Assembly: GCA_964036315.1 (NCBI GenBank)
Contig: OZ038480.1
Coordinates: 11,251,703-11,315,702 of the forward strand
From: Acanthosepion esculentum
Lineage: Eukaryota; Mollusca; Cephalopoda; Sepiida; Sepiidae
Length of the DNA: 64,000 nucleotides
Direction: 5' to 3'
Both the position numbers and the translations under genes were made by a program. This document shows, piece by piece, positions 13,067-25,305 of the stretch; position 1 is the stretch's first letter; the number at the start of each line of letters is the position of its first letter. A model generated the notes under the pieces. That model was not told where the DNA came from. It made no database searches and saw nothing but the letters and a program-made list of their open reading frames with translations.

Positions 13067-16000
13067 CCTCCCACTCCACCAGGTCAAGGTGGTAAGAGAG
13101 TTGGGCAATTTTTACTACCAATCCCATGTACACATAAGCCCTTTTGCTGTATTCCACTTGGGTGTGGTGCATGCAAATAAATACTGGCTTTTTTGCAGTC
13201 AGCCTGGTAAGACTAAGTGTGAATTATCTTGCAACTAATATCCACAACCCCAAATATTCTTTTCCACTCTTCATTTTTAACATTTACAATTTAAACTGTA
13301 AACCATTTTAAATTAAGAAAAAGGAAGTTTACTTTAATCTTAATAATTTCCTAGTCACACAAACTTCTGGATTTTCTAAAATTCTTTATTGCACTATAAA
13401 TAGATCCTGTTAATTAGAAAGCGTGTTAAAAGATTTGTGATGAAATAATTCAAAGTGTTAAAGATTATTTGGTCTAGTCGACTTAAGGGACATACATTTA
13501 ATGTTGCACAGATACTGTCTTTGCAATAAGATTCTTTATGACTACGCCTTTTTTTCTTCAATGTTTTATTGTGAAAACAATGTAAGCTATAAATTTATTT
13601 TATGATAAGGTATTTTTGGTTAGAAATATAGTCATAGATAACAAAAATATTTCTGCATTTCAGAAGAGTAGGTAGTGGGAGCTTGCATAAAAATCATCAA
13701 CATAATCTGTTTAGATCTCAGCAGATATCAAAACACACCTTTGGACTGTAAAGTCATTTCTCTCACCTGACATTAAAATCTATTCCATGTGAACCTATTC
13801 AGAAATATCTAAACTGTCAGCTGCATATAACAGATTTCTCAGATCAATGATTAAAAATGCTTAATGTGAATGAGCCCTGTAGGTGTTTACAAGGACCATC
13901 GTTCTTTGAACCTTGTGGTCTGGCACTATAGAATCACAAAGAACTGTAATAACAGAAACTTGAAGACTTTCAACAACAGCAACAACTAAAATGGATAGCA
14001 CATGTAAATTGAAGAGAAAATTGAAGATGTCCACTTTCCACATGGCTTTAAACAAAAAGGTTAGGATGGAAGTCCCCATTAATACTGGAAACTGCAATAA
14101 CAGTTACTGAACTTGACAAACCTATTTTCTTGAAAAATTGTTTTAATCGACAGATTTTTTTATAAATTTTAACTAACAGTAGCATTGGCTGCTCGGTCAA
14201 TGAATGTCAAAGGTTTCCTTCTATGGAAACATTTAATGGTAAAATTAAATAACTTATTTGACATCAGGAGAAACTCAGGGGGCTTAACTGACATTCCTAG
14301 AAAGATTTTTATAGACGATTGATTGCTGCTTATATTTAAATTCTATTAATAAATTAATCAGGTTTTAAAAAACAACCCAATTCACAGCGGAAGTGCTGTT
14401 TTCATTAAGTAGAAGATAATCACCCAAGTAAGAGAAAAATTTAGATTCTTTTGTCATTTTGTTTTAGCTTCCATTCTTGGAAACAGTTTTAATGAGGTAC
14501 CCCCGCCCTCCACCCCCCCCGGTAACTATTCCACATTTCAGTTTCCTTATAATGCCAATGAACACAAAGAAACCTAAGATTGTAATCACCAAGTTTTAAC
14601 GATGTCTGTAGAAATGGGATGCTAGATTAGGAGATTTGGAACAAAACAATACATAAAAATTGGTAGTTAATTTTAGAAAAATAGTTTACATCATAATATG
14701 ACTAAAAGTGCTTTTTCATGCCTACTGTATATAAAGATATTTGTTGTCTGAAATGGAAATAATGAATTATAGATACTAGTATGTTCATCTTTGTTCTTTT
14801 TAACATTATTTGGCAGATGAATACAGTAGCAGAAATAAAAAGAAGCACCTTCAGATACTGTTAATAATTTAGTAATATATTCTTAAGCTAACACATCACA
14901 TTGGGAATAATAAGCACATTCCTTTTCTTTGTTGTGGACGATGTCATGAAAATGCTAAGTGTAGTGTAACAACACCATGAAGAAGAAAGTAAGACACTTA
15001 TTTATAGAGACTTAAGATGCCACCCAAGGTTTTCAGAGTTGTGTTGGATCAGGTAGGTGTCATAAGTTAGATTACATAGTACCAATTCAGAACACTTGAC
15101 ACCTGATGCTCATACCATGTTTTAAGTACTATGATTTGATAGAAACCAATATCAGATGTAAATAATTTTGTTAGAGTAAAAGATTGAACAACATTCTTAC
15201 TCATTTTTGTTTTTATTGCTTTGGATATAAATTATCAAAATACATATTCAATGGACAGATTTTCTTAATCACCAAACCATATAATTATTAATATTTATTT
15301 ATACATTTCCTGTCATTTGATAGAGAGAGAGAGTTTATATTTTCTTCATAAAAATGAGATTTTTTTTGATAACATTAGATAATATAAAAAATTTAGTCAT
15401 CAATCAAAAATCATCAAACCATATAATTATCAATGTGTATTTATATATTTTCTGTCCCATCTGAGGGCCTAAGACAAAGAAATACAAGCGGTAATAATAA
15501 ACATTTATTTATAAGTAACAATTACTTTCAGACCAATATATCATGGGATTTTTTATTAATATTGCTGCAGAAAATGCATCAGTCACTATATATTTTATCT
15601 GAATATGTGAATTATAGTATCCAAGATTCAACACTTTTACCCTCTAAATATATAATTGAATAATTATTAAGAGATAAATTTAGTATCAATATTGTAGGTG
15701 TAAATAAAAGTTCTTATTTAAATACATTTTAGTTTTGCATTGTATCCAAGATTCAATACAAACTTGCTCTATAAATGTAGAATTTAAACAATTCCCTTTT
15801 ACATTATTTTGTGCATTTAGGAAACTTTTTGTTCAGTAGACATAAAATGGAAAATTCCCTTGAAGAAAGGCAGAGATTAGAACGAGAGTGAAAATGAAGG
15901 CAACAATTATATCTATCTCAGGATCAGATACAGGCATGGTGAGTGTCTGACAGGAAAAGATATTCACAGGCACCACAGGAATGACATGAATCAATAAGAG

Positions 16001-17025
16001 CACAAGCCAGGAGATGCGAGGCTCAGATGTGAACTAATTAAACAGAAGAAGAAGGTAATAGGAGGGAGAGAGAGAGAAGCACAATGACAAAATGAAAGAA
16101 GAATCTAATGCAAGAATGGAAGATATGAGAATGCAAATGGAAGAAGGTCTTTGGCAAGAAACTTAAGAGCAATGCAAAAGGAGGAGGAATGAGAATGCTG
16201 GTGCTATGAGAAATGCAAGAATTGCACAAAAATGGAGTTTGTAGAGTAAACAATCTTCACTTCTCTGAAGCCAATTATCAATAACGTAATTTTTGACAGC
16301 ACGGTTACATTAGTAGTATGTAAACTGATTTTTATCACAAATAAGCATTTAGTTGAAATTCAATCCTATTTGCAAAGCTACAGATTTTGGGTATTATCGA
16401 ATTATAATTATGTTGGCTATCTGAATTATCAGTTAAATTTCATGCTTATGAATGAATGATTTTTGGGGATGTAAATTAGTTAATTTACAAATCACGTGAA
16501 TCAAAACTAATGCATTAATATGGGTGGAGATTGAAAAATATGTCAAAAGATAGGGTCAAGTGTGGGTGGAAATTTGAAGCAGTTTCAAGGGAAGGGTTAT
16601 TTAGTGAAACCAACAGTGTACACAGAGAAATAATTTTCACTTGGTGGGTGTTATATGGTATTTATTAATTATGACATAAGTAATATCTACAAAGTCTGAC
16701 TTCTGGGATTATGCAGAATTTGTTAACAATTCCTTATCATTAAGAATAAGCAAATGAATGCTATGAAAGATTTTCCAGTTTCAATAGAATTATCTGATGT
16801 TTTAAGTGTCTCTATGAACATATACTGAGCCATGCTCCAAAACAAATTGTAGGCAAGATAACAGTAATAAAAACAAAAAAGTTAATAGTAGGAAAAAACA
16901 AAAAGAAAGTCATCTATGCACTGTAACATGGTATTAATGATGATTAACAAGCTTGTCGTGTGAACCGTTTCATAATGTAGTGAGTTTGATCCTCACTAAG
17001 TGGTGCACTTTGTTTTTAACCATAT

Positions 17026-17402
17026 TTTTTATTTGTTTTTTATGGCCTATCAACGTTTTGCAGATTTAAAGCTTGAAAATGTTTTTAGATTGTAAGAAGT
17101 TTTTGGAGATAATGATTTACTGATACAAATCCTACTATTTAACCCATAGCTGGAGAAGAAATAGATTTATACCTTTCCCAAAAGTATTTTTTCATAAGTG
17201 AATATGACAAACCCAAGTGGAATTGAAACTCAGCTCTGATTTCCAATTCAGAGCTGTTATCTATTAAACCACCTGCATATTTAAACTTACAGCACTTGGT
17301 ATACCCAATTGGTCACTTATTTAGGAACTGATCAGGCTCAACATTGCTTAACCTTGGTGATCGCATGAAATCTGGGGTTTCAAAGTGATACGGCTGTAAG
17401 TC
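17026..17402 (-). mobile_element. Composite 5S rRNA + tRNA SINE, copy 1
   Basis: Read on the minus strand, the first ~119 nt (17402-17284) are a diverged but full-length 5S rRNA-like sequence. It has cttacagccgtatcac at the 5' end, gatcacc and ggttaagcaatgttgagcct in the middle, gggtatacc in the internal promoter C-box region and gtgctgtaag at the end. A tRNA-like segment follows (17281-17211), with an A-box-like tggtttaatagataa, a stem cagctctga/tcagagctg and a B-box-like gagtttcaattcc. A body beginning ttcttctccagctatgggtt runs to an A-rich end near 17026. The same order occurs at 41266-41660, so this is one transposon family, not a chance neighbour pair. It is presumably transcribed by RNA polymerase III and mobilised by a LINE (inference). 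Confidence 0.78.
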
Positions 17403-17930
17403 CCATGTTTTTTATGCAATTTAGCTAAGATTAACTAGCTCAAAACAGCCATATATATTTCTTTCTTTTCACTTGATAACTGCAAAATTTTAATTTTATG
17501 TTTAAAAGAAAAAAAAATCCTTACTTTAAATCTTACATTTTGCTTTTATTTTTCCTAATAATAAAATCAAGTTTTCTTCTACATGTAGTAGATAAGCATT
17601 AGTACAATTCAAATAGTCTGATTAGACCTACTATGGCAATAATCTCTACAAATAGAAAGCTATTTGGAAATGAGACACATTTATTATTTGTTTGCCAAAC
17701 ACTGAATGATTTTAGTCTTATGATTTCAGGTTGAAAATAAATTTTGTGCAAAACTAAATATAATGTACATGTACCATTTAAACATTTAATAGAAATCTAT
17801 TGCTGGAATAAAAAGAAATTATAGAAGAATAAAAGGCACCTTGCCAGAGGGCCTTTTTGCCAAGGTTAGTGATCGCAACTGAACACAGGAACAAGCAATG
17901 CATGTGTTTAAGAATTTAAAAAAGAAAGTT

Positions 17931-17966
<36 letters not shown>

Positions 17967-18759
17967 ATAGAGTAATAAGTAAAAATTGAATTATAGAAAG
18001 AAACAGATAGTTAGAAATTTCTGTGGCTATGTTAAAGTTGACCTAAAAATGTCATGTGTTACAAATGCCATTTCTTTACAACTTTTAATTATTCATATAG
18101 ATTGCGTTTCTGATAATGAAATAATATTTTTAGGAGGCTAATATTTTGATTTTATAGTTTTGTACTAAATATTTACATTGTGTAGTTGTAAAAGTTATTA
18201 AAGTGTAAAACTTAAGTTTGATTATCCTTGTAAAATTGACAGGAAAATCTCGGAAATCAATGTTGTAGCAATAAATATTATGTGTATTTATTAGGATAGT
18301 TTCAACAAAAAGGTAAAAACTTTAGTGTTGCTAGAATGCAAAACTGGTCAAACCAGTTTATTAAATGTTTACTTGGCTCAAAATAACCACGATAAAGAAA
18401 AAGGAATAGAATTTCTATGTCATTTACTTCAGATAAACAAAATGTTATATATAATACTGACTTAGAAAGGATTACACATGAATACACTACCTAGAATTAG
18501 TCTATTTGGAGTGTAAGTATAAACCATAAATAAACTTAGGAATCGTAATATTTTTATTTCTTTATTACATTTGTAATACATATTACTATTTTACCCATTG
18601 ATAAAGATGTTCTAGATGTCACGTTCAATGCATCTTGTGTTAAAAGAAAGTGTTAAAGACAAATTCAAGAATGTTTTTCATAATCATTAGCATTTCATTA
18701 AAACCAATGAAATTTGAATCCGCAATGAAAATATGTGAGAAAAAAAATGAACATTTCAG

Positions 18760-19290
18760 AGTGTTTGGCTGTCAATCTGAGGACAGTGAAGAGGATTCAG
18801 AAAGAGTTGGAGGAGTCCAATGGTGATTACAAAAGGTGTTTGGAGTGAGCACTAGTGATGGCGATGTTATGCCTCTATCTTCCCACAAAGCCTGACTTAA
18901 CAGAGGTCTACATCAAGTGCCTTGAGGACATCGTGCTGCCCTGGGTCAAGAGGATGGCTGTTGGAAGACCCTATATCTGGCAACAGAACTCTGCACCATG
19001 CCACACAAGCAGGAAAACTCAATCATGTCTGTGAGACAATTTCTGTGACCATATCACCACTTACATCTGGTTAACTCCCCAGATTGCAACCCTCTTAATT
19101 ATTATGTGGTGGTGGTGGTGGGGTAAATTGTTCAAGAAACCCATAAAACTCCTTGTAACACCAAATATGAACTGAAGCAGCATTCACCAACTTAAACAAG
19201 GAGACTGTTCAGGAGATTCTGAAGTTGTCTGGAGGCCATGATTGAAGCAAATGGTATTTTATTCAATTAATTTAGTCTTCAGTATTTCAA
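18760..19290 (+). pseudogene. Mariner-type transposase relic, internally deleted
   Basis: Translation in shifting frames recovers landmarks of a Tc1/mariner DDE/D transposase. An N-terminal RTVKRIQKELEESNGDY helix region is joined abruptly to FGVSTSDGDVMP. Then come IKCLEDIVLPWVKRM, GRPYIWQQNSAPCHTS (with the second catalytic Asp replaced by Asn), NSPDCNPLNYYV (third catalytic position) and CLEAMIEANG near the C-terminus. Roughly the middle third, including the first catalytic Asp, is missing. Several stops and frameshifts are present. It is non-functional. Confidence 0.8.
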
Positions 19291-19392
19291 GATATTTTTG
19301 TGTAATTTTGGTAAATATATCTGTTAAAAATGAAATGTCAGTGTTATTTTCATTTTTGTGTAATTTAGATGACAATTTATTCATCGCACCCT

Positions 19393-19419
19393 CTGTGTGT
19401 GTGTGTGTGTGTGTGTGTG
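19393..19419. repeat. (GT)n microsatellite
   Basis: About 27 bp of GT followed closely by a short TA run. Confidence 0.9.
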
Positions 19420-19608
19420 ATAATGATATATATATATTTTTATGTACCAAATTATCTAATCTATGTACCAAATACTGTTGCATTGGGGAGATTGTATGAC
19501 AAAGTGGAAAACATTCTTGTGAAAGCATTTTGTCCTTCAAAACTTCAGATTAAATTTGTCATGTTGGTGTAACTAAACATGCATAAGAATGAGGGGTGCT
19601 GGTGATTT

Positions 19609-19822
19609 AAAAAATTTTTTTTTTTTCCTTTCTCTATCACTTTCATTAGTAGGTATCTCACACTGTGATAATAGAAGATCTGCCAGGAATTGTGAAATGT
19701 ACATTTATGCCCTGGCTCTTACATTTCATGATTACTAGCAAATCTATTATCATAGTGTGGGATACTTACTAACAAAAGTGATGGGGGAAAAAAAAAAAAA
19801 CAAACAAAAAAAAAAAAAACTA
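19609..19822. mobile_element. Foldback element (long hairpin)
   Basis: Arms of about 75 bp (from cactttcattagtaggtatc at 19638) are inverted at 19711-19785, with scattered mismatches and a short central loop. The flanking T-run (19609-19626) and A-run (19787-19820) extend the pairing. The shape suits a foldback MITE or a poly(A)-ended inverted insertion. No clear target-site duplication could be fixed. Confidence 0.6.
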
Positions 19823-20019
19823 AAAGAATTTAGCTAGATATAATAAAAAATTCTAAAATTAATAATAAATTATCATTAACGTTAAATGCATTACAGTCTA
19901 ATAATAAAAATAGTTATATAGTTATGTTTGCAAAAATATAGTAAAAATATTAATAAAAATAAATAAATAATAATATCAATACTAGTATTTGTAGTCCCCA
20001 GGCCTGGCTAGACTATATT

Positions 20020-20590
20020 AATCTAGGTCAACATGCTTGAGTAGAAATTTGGTCCTATGTAGGCAGGTGCTCATTAATTCACTTTTGTTTAAGAGATTTA
20101 GATTGTTTATACTATTTGGGATCATTAATTTTTCAGAAAGACATAAGTTACATCTGTCACCTTTCTCGTTGAAAGGTTTAGATTTCGTTATGCATTCTCA
20201 GGTGATAGTTGGTTTTATTCTTGCTTTTAAGTTTCCAGAAATATTTAGAGAGTGCAGTGCTGTTACGATATTTGATATTGCTTAATGTTATTTGGTGGTG
20301 GTAGAAGGAAAATTTCCAGTGGTTTTCCATAGCCCACATAGAAATTGACCTCGTCAGCATATTTGATTTCAGCTTTATCGATTAATGATTTCGTCATACA
20401 TCTGCCATTTAATGGGAAGGGTTTGTTTTTTCAGTAGTTGCATTCCTTAGTTGTGGGGATGATGAGGTTTTATAGGTTGTTGAAGTGTTTGTTTAGAATG
20501 GAACAGTTTTGCTATGATGTATACCGGTCATTGTAGCTGTCATTTTTGTTGAAATATCTTATTTAGTGTTGGAGAATGACAGGAGTACTT
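20020..20590 (-). pseudogene. Penelope-like element fragment (GIY-YIG end)
   Basis: Minus-strand frames recover ISNIVTALHSLN in one frame and IKYRNSTALSKYFWKLK in another, then the Cys motif region GDRCNLCLSEKLMI and a LLNK-like tail. These are typical of the C-terminal GIY-YIG endonuclease region of Penelope-like retroelements. Stops and frameshifts abound. It abuts another Penelope fragment in the opposite orientation. Confidence 0.65.
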
Positions 20591-20614
20591 ATGGACTAAT
20601 TTAAAAAACATTTT

Positions 20615-21040
20615 CTGATATTTGACCCATCTAATGGGCTTTATAAACCATATATTAAAGATTTATACAACCATAGATACATCAGCAAACAATCCAACCA
20701 GCATCCTAGAATACTAAATTTACATAAATTGGACCAATTTAGGTTGTTTACCCACTATCAATAAGGATATTTTTGTCAAATATAAAAGACAAATGTTTAG
20801 AAACACTAGGACATAATAATCGTAAAATTAACCTAGAATTCTTAGCCAATAGCAATAATGATGTCAACAAACCAAAACGTCACAAACACAATATGGTTTA
20901 ACCTGCCTTTCAACAAAAAAAAAAAAAAAAAAAAAAAAAAAGTCAAAACTAATATCAGAAAACTTTTTTGTGAAGGTAATGATTTCAAAACATATGTTGC
21001 CGATAAAGAGACCAAGGTGGTCATCAAAATAACATTTGAT
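20615..21040 (+). pseudogene. Penelope-like element fragment (RT C-terminal region)
   Basis: The plus strand reads FDPSNGLYKPYIKDLYNHRY, then QSNQHPRILNLHKL. After stops comes NTIWFNLPFNK and VKTNIRKLF, matching the N..NGLYKPY / HPP.II / IWFNPP(Y/F) / VKTNIGK.FL landmarks downstream of the Penelope RT palm. The short Asn/Lys spacer of the family has become an A-run of about 29 bases (20915-20942). The element is decayed. Confidence 0.65.
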
Positions 21041-21439
21041 TCCTCTGGACAAAAGGGTCAGGAAAAACCATCTGTTTTGAATCAGCCACACAGAAGAGAA
21101 ATGTCCCCACAGAGAAAGACAGATTTGATGCGTTCGTCATTATAATTTCTGTGACATTCGTCCTGAGAAAAATTTTCTATTGAAACCATAATTTGGATTC
21201 CTTTGGTAAGGAAAAATTAATTACTATTTTGAAGTGACTATGGACAAAAATGCTGTGTGGCCTGATTATCATAAAAATGCATAGACAGAGAAAAGGAATT
21301 TTCATTTTAAGGTGAGTGGAAATAATTTTTCTTTCTTTTCCAATTCTTGAGTGGTCTGGTTGATCAAGAAATTACAGCATGGGACCAGCTAATAAAGAAA
21401 GAGTAATGTTGGAAAATCCCTTATGTTTTTGTTAGGTTG

Positions 21440-22160
21440 GAAGTTGTATTTGTCACATCAGCCCTAAGAGTGGGCTGAGGTTAGCTGCTGAGAAAGTGGA
21501 AGAAAGATTATCACTGTCTATATGGAGCTATGGTGTGAGGTCAGACGAGAAGGAAGTTGGAGTTAAGAGGACAGCTCGATTCCTCTGACTATTCTCAAAA
21601 GGGAGCTGGACAACCCAAAATTTGGAAAACCACTTCAGTTTTATTTATATAAATATATATATATATATATATAGTGTGTGTGTGTCTCTCTATGTCTACG
21701 TAATCTTAGAAAAGGTTGATGCATGGGGTAGAAGACAACTAAACCCAGACCCTAGTCAAACCTACCCTTGCTGGATGCAGGATACTATATAAGCAGGAAT
21801 TTGGGCAAGCTGGAGTGATTTCCCACACTACTGCTATTGGAATCCACATCATTTGCCGAGATCTCCAGACCAAGACTATGTACCATCCCTGAAGACCAGA
21901 ATTTTATGTTACTACTAAAACAAGCTGCAGACTGGATCCAAATGGCATTTGATTATAGTAACAAGTGGAAAGAGTTAAAACTGCTCTATATAACAAATCA
22001 TATACAAACCAAATTGTTACATTTTAACCAGAGTTAATACTTTATTCCAAAAGGATTCTTTTTATTTTTTTTTTTTATTGTGTAGTTCCAGCTACCCTGT
22101 GAGATCAAAAAACACAATGTGGCAGAGGAGTGAATGGTCATGAACAACTTGTGGGGGTGA
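21440..22160. other. Higher-GC block, unidentified
   Basis: This block is richer in GC than its surroundings and contains a TATA-like actatataagcagg at about 21784, some 50 bp before a short open frame. A (TA)n(GT)n run lies at 21651-21680. It may be part of an LTR or promoter, but no target duplication, primer-binding site or protein homology was found. Confidence 0.25.
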
Positions 22161-22439
22161 CATTATTGGTTACTGTTGACTAGGTCTGATAAGTGGCCTT
22201 ACATTATGTCCACTATAATTCATGCGGCCATATGTAAAAATCATATTTGCCTGCTCATGATATAAATATCCTGCCATTGTTAAATGGAACACTTCTCAGT
22301 TAACTCGCTATTACACATGCTGAACATTGAAAACAGACTAGCCACAAACGTACACAAATGACAAATATTACCTAATCTACATGGCAACACAGCAACATTT
22401 AGCGTAAATTTTCTTTAACCAGCCCCTAAAAGTATTTTT

Positions 22440-22440
<1 letters not shown>

Positions 22441-22475
<35 letters not shown>
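22441..22475. repeat. (TA)n microsatellite
   Basis: About 35 bp of TA. Confidence 0.9.
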
Positions 22476-22479
<4 letters not shown>

Positions 22480-22671
22480 CATGTTTTAAATTAAGTGCAT
22501 CTAATAATTTAAGATACCTAAATTCATTCCAATAAAATTCCTTTGTAAGAGGAGGGGAGGCAAGTATATTGGAGGGCAATTAAATTACAAAATTCAATAA
22601 TATACATGGCTCCCATTATAAATATGAGTGTGTTCTTAGATTAAATTAATGAAATGTTCAGGTAAAGACAT

Positions 22672-23070
22672 TTTTTTTTTTTTTTTTTTTTAAGCGTATC
22701 ACCCAAAGCAAGGCCGGTGGCCGCTATCACGCATGGGGTTACAGAAGGGTTGGAGGAAGAGCAGATAGGAGTGGTAAAGGAAGGGATGTGGAGAAAGAGA
22801 AGGACGGAGGGTCGATCGAGGCAGGGGGGTTACAGGAGATATAGAGAGCGAGCAGATAGGAATGAAAGATGTCAGGAAGTGGATAGATCAAGGCAATTGG
22901 AGATGATGATTGACGCTACACTTAAACCGTTGGAGATTGTATTTGTCAGGGAAACAGTAATAGGGAAGGGAGTTCCATAGGCGAGATGTGCGAGACATGA
23001 AGCTATTGGAGTAGAAAAGACGTCTACATCTAACAGTTTCAATGGTATGAGTGAATGCAGAAAAATCAGT
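22672..23070 (-). mobile_element. CR1/Jockey-like LINE 3' end with poly(A)
   Basis: The minus strand reads TVRCRRLFYSNSFMSRTSRL and WNSLPYYCFPDKYNLQRFK, the classic C-terminal (S/N)FF.R..RLWN.LP block of CR1/Jockey-like reverse transcriptase ORFs, then a stop. A 3' UTR follows and ends at a poly(A) tail, seen as the T-run at 22672-22692. It is a 5'-truncated insertion and looks less decayed than the other LINE copies here. Confidence 0.78.
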
Positions 23071-23118
23071 CTTTAAAAATATATCATCTTATATAGCAAA
23101 GTGTAGCTTCAGGAGTCT

Positions 23119-23149
<31 letters not shown>

Positions 23150-23896
23150 AGAAAAGAAAAAAAGAAAAAGAAAAAAAGAAAAGAAAAAAAGAAAAGAAAA
23201 AAAGAAAAAGAAAAAAAGAAAAGAAAAAAAGAAAAAGAAAAAAAGAAAAGAAAAAAAGAAAAAGAAAAAAAGAAAAGAAAAAAAGAAAAAGAAAAAAAGA
23301 AAAAGAAAAAAAGAAAAAGAAAAAAAGAAAAAGAAAAAAAGAAAAAGAAAAAAAGAAAAAGAAAAAAAGAAAAGAAAAAAAGAAAAAGAAAAAAAGAAAA
23401 GAAAAAGAAAAAGAAAAAAAGAAAAGAAAAAGAAAAAAAGAAAAAGAAAAAAAAAAGAAAAAGAAAAAAAGAAAAAGAAAAAAAAAAGAAAAAGAAAAAA
23501 AGAAAAAAAAAAGAAAAAGAAAAAAAGAAAAAAAAAGAAAAAGAGAAAAAGAAAAAGAGAAAAAGAAAAAGAGAAAAAGAAAAAGAGAAAAAGAAAAAGA
23601 GAAAAAGAAAAAGAGAAAAAGAAAAAGAGAAAAAGAAAAAGAGAAAAAGAAAAAGAGAAAAAGAAAAAGAGAAAAAGAAAAAGAGAAAAAGAAAAAGAGA
23701 AAAAGAAAAAGAGAAAAAGAAAAAGAGAAAAAGAAAAAGAGAAAAAGAAAAAGAGAAAAAGAAAAAGAGAAAAAGAAAAAGAGAAAAAGAAAAAGAGAAA
23801 AAGAAAAAGAGAAAAAGAAAAAGAGAAAAAGAAAAAGAGAAAAAGAAAAAGAGAAAAAGAAAAAGAGAAAAAGAAAAAGAGAAAAAGAAAAAAAAG
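23119..23896 (+). repeat. 0.8-kb homopurine A/G minisatellite
   Basis: Some 775 bp contain only A and G on the plus strand. The first ~420 bp are irregular GAAAAA/GAAAA units. From about 23543 the array becomes a nearly perfect 14-bp repeat, GAGAAAAAGAAAAA, for about 25 units. The Lys/Arg/Glu open frame across it is an artefact of missing T. It lies about 50 bp from the 5'-truncated edge of the LINE fragment. Confidence 0.95.
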
Positions 23897-25305
23897 TGAA
23901 TTTGACAGAAGTGTATAATCAGAGATATTAGATAATGAGGATTACTAATAATATGGATCTAGTAAGAAATACTTTAGATATCATAACTAATTAGTAAGAT
24001 TGAAAATGTTTCTAAAATCTTAAATTGATCGCCTAATTTACACAATCTACATGATTAACAGAAACTGGTTTATGCTTATTTTCAGAACTGAACCTAAAAC
24101 TTTTCAGTTCACTAGACTCGATCATAATCACTCATACTAAACATGTGAGTACATAATGAATATAATTGAATACAATAAGAAAGCGTCTGGCTGTCTCTAG
24201 AAATTTCAACCTCCCCACTTTCTAAGCTTCAAACATTTATCTCTCAAAGAGATAAAATTCCATGATAAAATTAACAGTTTTATTATCAAAATCATTGTTA
24301 TTAAGAGAAAGGATCAAAGTATTTTTTGATTATTTAAATTTACTTATTTTTTTATTTTTTTTTTTTTTTACTCCTTTTTAGAACATTTGAAATTTTGATT
24401 AAAAAGCCTGTTTTTCTTGCATCAGTGGTTGTACTAAAAGCATAGCAAATTTTGCCTCTTTTTTGTTGACAGATGCATTAATTTGGAAATCAAATAATTG
24501 TCAGAATTTGATATTTTCAGGACAAATGAGAGAAATTTTGTCAAATTTTTTTGTTAGAAATTCTTGGTAAATTTTTTTTTTCTTTTTTTTTTTTCAAGAT
24601 TTGTTTTCATTTTTTCAATTTTAAATTGTATAATTTGTGAAGTTTTAAATCTTAAAATTTGTTTTCAATGTGATGATTCTTAGGAAAACTATATTTACTA
24701 ATCATATATTGTAAAGCTTATTACAATCTGACGACCATGAATATTTTTAAAAGAATTTAAATTTGTTTTTGTAAGTATCATTATGTGCAGAATGACTCAA
24801 GTATGGATGTACAAACCAATAATTCTAGCATTTAAAAGTCATGTTTTAAGGGTTGTCCCCCTACTTATGGCAAAAAAGAAAACCCTTAAACTTTATCGTT
24901 TGCCCCACCATACTTAATGAATATATTCAGCTGTCAATAAATCAATTAACACATCAGAAAAACAAGCCCTTGTAGTTAAATGTTTGTATATAACATTTTT
25001 ATGCTACAAGTAATACTTGTTTCAAATCAGATTTAACTCTAATTTTCCTCAAATAACGTTTCAGAAATATTTTACTTTTGCAAGATTTTTAAAAGTGAGA
25101 ATTAACTTTTGTTTACAAATGTGTTAAAAAAAAAAAAAAATTAAAATATCGATTCCGATCAATATAATAATTTCTGTTTGAAATATACCAGAGTATTTTG
25201 CTTACTGGAATTGGTAAATTAAATCCTCTAGCTTTCAATGAAAGCTCCATGAAAGATTGTTCATTTTAAAAAACCTTACGTACTCTATACCGAATTAGTG
25301 GGGGT

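Larger units (their letters stand above)
10859..18700. other. Long AT-rich non-coding stretch (possible 5' intron)
   Basis: If the 28.4-kb island is the promoter of the C15orf61 homologue, this is its 5' UTR intron. It holds a (TA)n array (11746-11775), poly(A) runs (12394-12436, 17935-17963), a CA repeat (13030-13060) and the composite SINE at 17026-17402. A hydrophobic 78-codon ORF at 13861-14097 (-) follows an acceptor-like ttattgcag but has no recognisable family. Nothing else could be supported. Confidence 0.45.

Noticed and set aside
13861..14097. Hydrophobic 78-codon minus-strand ORF as an exon
   Set aside because: Has an acceptor-like site but no family, no paired donor or partner exon, and AT-rich composition makes hydrophobic codons common.
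23051..23899. 282-codon Lys/Arg/Glu-rich open frame
   Set aside because: It is produced by an A/G-only tract that cannot contain TAA, TAG-free context apart from TGA, and has no complexity; an artefact of composition.
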